Of a stretch of 5,459 nt of DNA, positions 4,598-5,459 are shown one piece after another (position 1 is the first letter of the stretch; every line of letters starts with the position of its first letter). The translations under genes and the position numbers were made by a program. The stretch comes from an uncultured Acetatifactor sp. (GTDB lineage: Bacteria; Bacillota; Clostridia; Lachnospirales; Lachnospiraceae), in contig CAOOJO010000215.1 of NCBI GenBank assembly GCA_948496895.1, positions 1 to 5,459 of the forward strand, read 5' to 3'. The notes under the pieces were generated by a model. The model saw nothing but the letters and a program-made list of their open reading frames with translations. It searched no databases and was not told where the DNA came from.

Positions 4598-5459
4598 TTA
4601 CCTTGCGTCGTAACGGTCCATAGCACTCTGCTGAATCGCTATCAGCTCTTCAATGTGGCCCTCGTTCTTCAGGATCTCCCGGAATTCATCGAACTTGTCG
4701 ATGGGCTCCTGGCCTGTGATGAACTTCATGACCCACTCCTCTACCGCAGTGGACACGTCACTGTTGTAGGTGCTCCTGGTCTCGGACTCTTCGGTGTTGT
4801 ACATGATGAAGTTGGAGATGGACCCTGACGTACCCTCGGTCTTCCACAGCTCCAGAGCCTCATCCTGGCAGCCCTTGTTGTACTTCTTGGTAAGGATGTA
4901 GTTCAGGTCTGTATCCTCATAAGCATGCCACTGCTGAGGGCAGCTTCCCAGGCGTACTTCCTTGCTGGCGTCAGCGCTCAGGGCAGCCTGTACAGGCGCG
5001 CCGTCTTCCATGGTGTAGCCTACGCCCTCGATGCCGTTGGCCATCATCAGGTCGATATCCTCCAGATACAGGGCATCCAGCAGGGCGATGCAGGCATCCT
5101 TGTTCTCAGCGTCAGCAGTGATGTACTTATAGTCGCCAAGGGATCTGCTGCTGGTCCTTAAGTTCCTGGTGTCCCCTTCGTTCAGGACGGGCATGGGAGC
5201 CGCTACCATCACCTTGTCCGGATTCTCCCCCTCGGTGGTCACAAAGTAGGTCACGCCATATGTATACAGATGAATCAGCGTGGAGCCAATCCTGTCGCCC
5301 GCCGCCATGGACATGATGGAATCCGTATCCTGGCTGGCGAAGTCGGGATTGATGAAGCCAGCCTCATACCAGGCGTGCATCTGAGTGAGGAAATCCTTGT
5401 AGGCATCCTCGTAAGGGCCGAATCCCACGGTGCCGTCCTCCTTGACGAAATAGCTGTTG
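4598..5459 (-). CDS. Extracellular solute-binding protein of a carbohydrate ABC transporter (LplA-like), C-terminal part
   Basis: The gene runs off the right edge; the 286 C-terminal residues are visible and the frame is open to the last base. The start and any lipoprotein signal peptide lie outside the window. YEDAYKDFLTQMHAWYEAGFINPDFAS near the visible start, given here as YKDFLTQMHAWYEAGFINPD, is typical of LplA-type family 1 binding proteins. SSRSLGDYKYITADAENKDA, LLDALYLEDIDLMMANGIEG and GVGYTM follow, the usual C-lobe layout of these proteins. The protein would be anchored outside the membrane and deliver an oligosaccharide to the two permeases encoded downstream. Two GTG/ATG codons inside the frame (for example near 5426) are internal, not starts. 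The substrate is unknown; relatives bind plant or host glycan fragments. Confidence 0.93.
   Translation of the reverse strand, partial: NSYFVKEDGTVGFGPYEDAYKDFLTQMHAWYEAGFINPDFASQDTDSIMSMAAGDRIGSTLIHLYTYGVTYFVTTEGENPDKVMVAAPMPVLNEGDTRNLRTSSRSLGDYKYITADAENKDACIALLDALYLEDIDLMMANGIEGVGYTMEDGAPVQAALSADASKEVRLGSCPQQWHAYEDTDLNYILTKKYNKGCQDEALELWKTEGTSGSISNFIMYNTEESETRSTYNSDVSTAVEEWVMKFITGQEPIDKFDEFREILKNEGHIEELIAIQQSAMDRYDAR

Noticed and set aside
3497..4828. A 443-codon open frame on the plus strand across the permease genes.
   Set aside because: It is antisense to the LplB-type permease, the terminator and the binding-protein gene. Its protein is rich in H, Q, G and D with no recognisable domain, as expected from the reverse strand of GC-rich coding DNA.
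1..5459. CRISPR array, transposon, prophage or toxin-antitoxin system.
   Set aside because: I saw no regularly spaced repeats, transposase or integrase motifs, or toxin-antitoxin pair. The small protein/TetR pair does not resemble a known toxin-antitoxin family.

Overview
The window looks like chromosomal DNA from a Clostridia-type Firmicute, most likely Lachnospiraceae. The evidence is the long clostridial form of PurL, an LplABC-type sugar transporter with no ATPase gene beside it, strong GGAGG-type ribosome binding sites, a likely TTG start, and GC-rich genes separated by AT-rich promoter regions. This placement is inferred from protein family resemblance; no marker gene is complete here. 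Every protein gene I accept, and the tRNA, is on the minus strand, so the region is read from right to left.

Right half (about 2460-5459): a carbohydrate ABC importer of the CUT1 / LplABC type. The order in transcription is solute-binding protein (its N-terminus lies outside the window), a hairpin terminator, an LplB-type permease, a 138-nt spacer holding a large nested palindrome, and an LplC/YtcP-type permease that probably starts at TTG. No ATPase lies in the window. Transporters of this family commonly share an MsmX-like ATPase encoded elsewhere. The terminator after the binding-protein gene and the palindrome before the second permease gene look like devices that set unequal expression of the subunits.

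Middle (about 1560-2460): a tRNA-Trp (CCA) gene with its own good promoter, then an unnamed 129-aa protein gene. Next comes an AT-rich spacer that holds a near-perfect sigma-A promoter on the opposite (+) strand, with an inverted repeat filling its spacer and a strong hairpin just downstream. No accepted gene follows that promoter, so it may make a very short RNA.

Left part (1-1557): a probable two-gene unit, namely a small uncharacterised protein (possibly DUF6508) followed after 38 nt by a TetR/AcrR-family regulator. The 5' end of purL (phosphoribosylformylglycinamidine synthase, purine biosynthesis) follows and runs off the left edge.

No CRISPR array, transposase, phage gene or obvious defence system is visible. 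The gene content is ordinary. The most unusual things are RNA or DNA structures between the genes, above all the palindrome between the permeases and the orphan plus-strand promoter.
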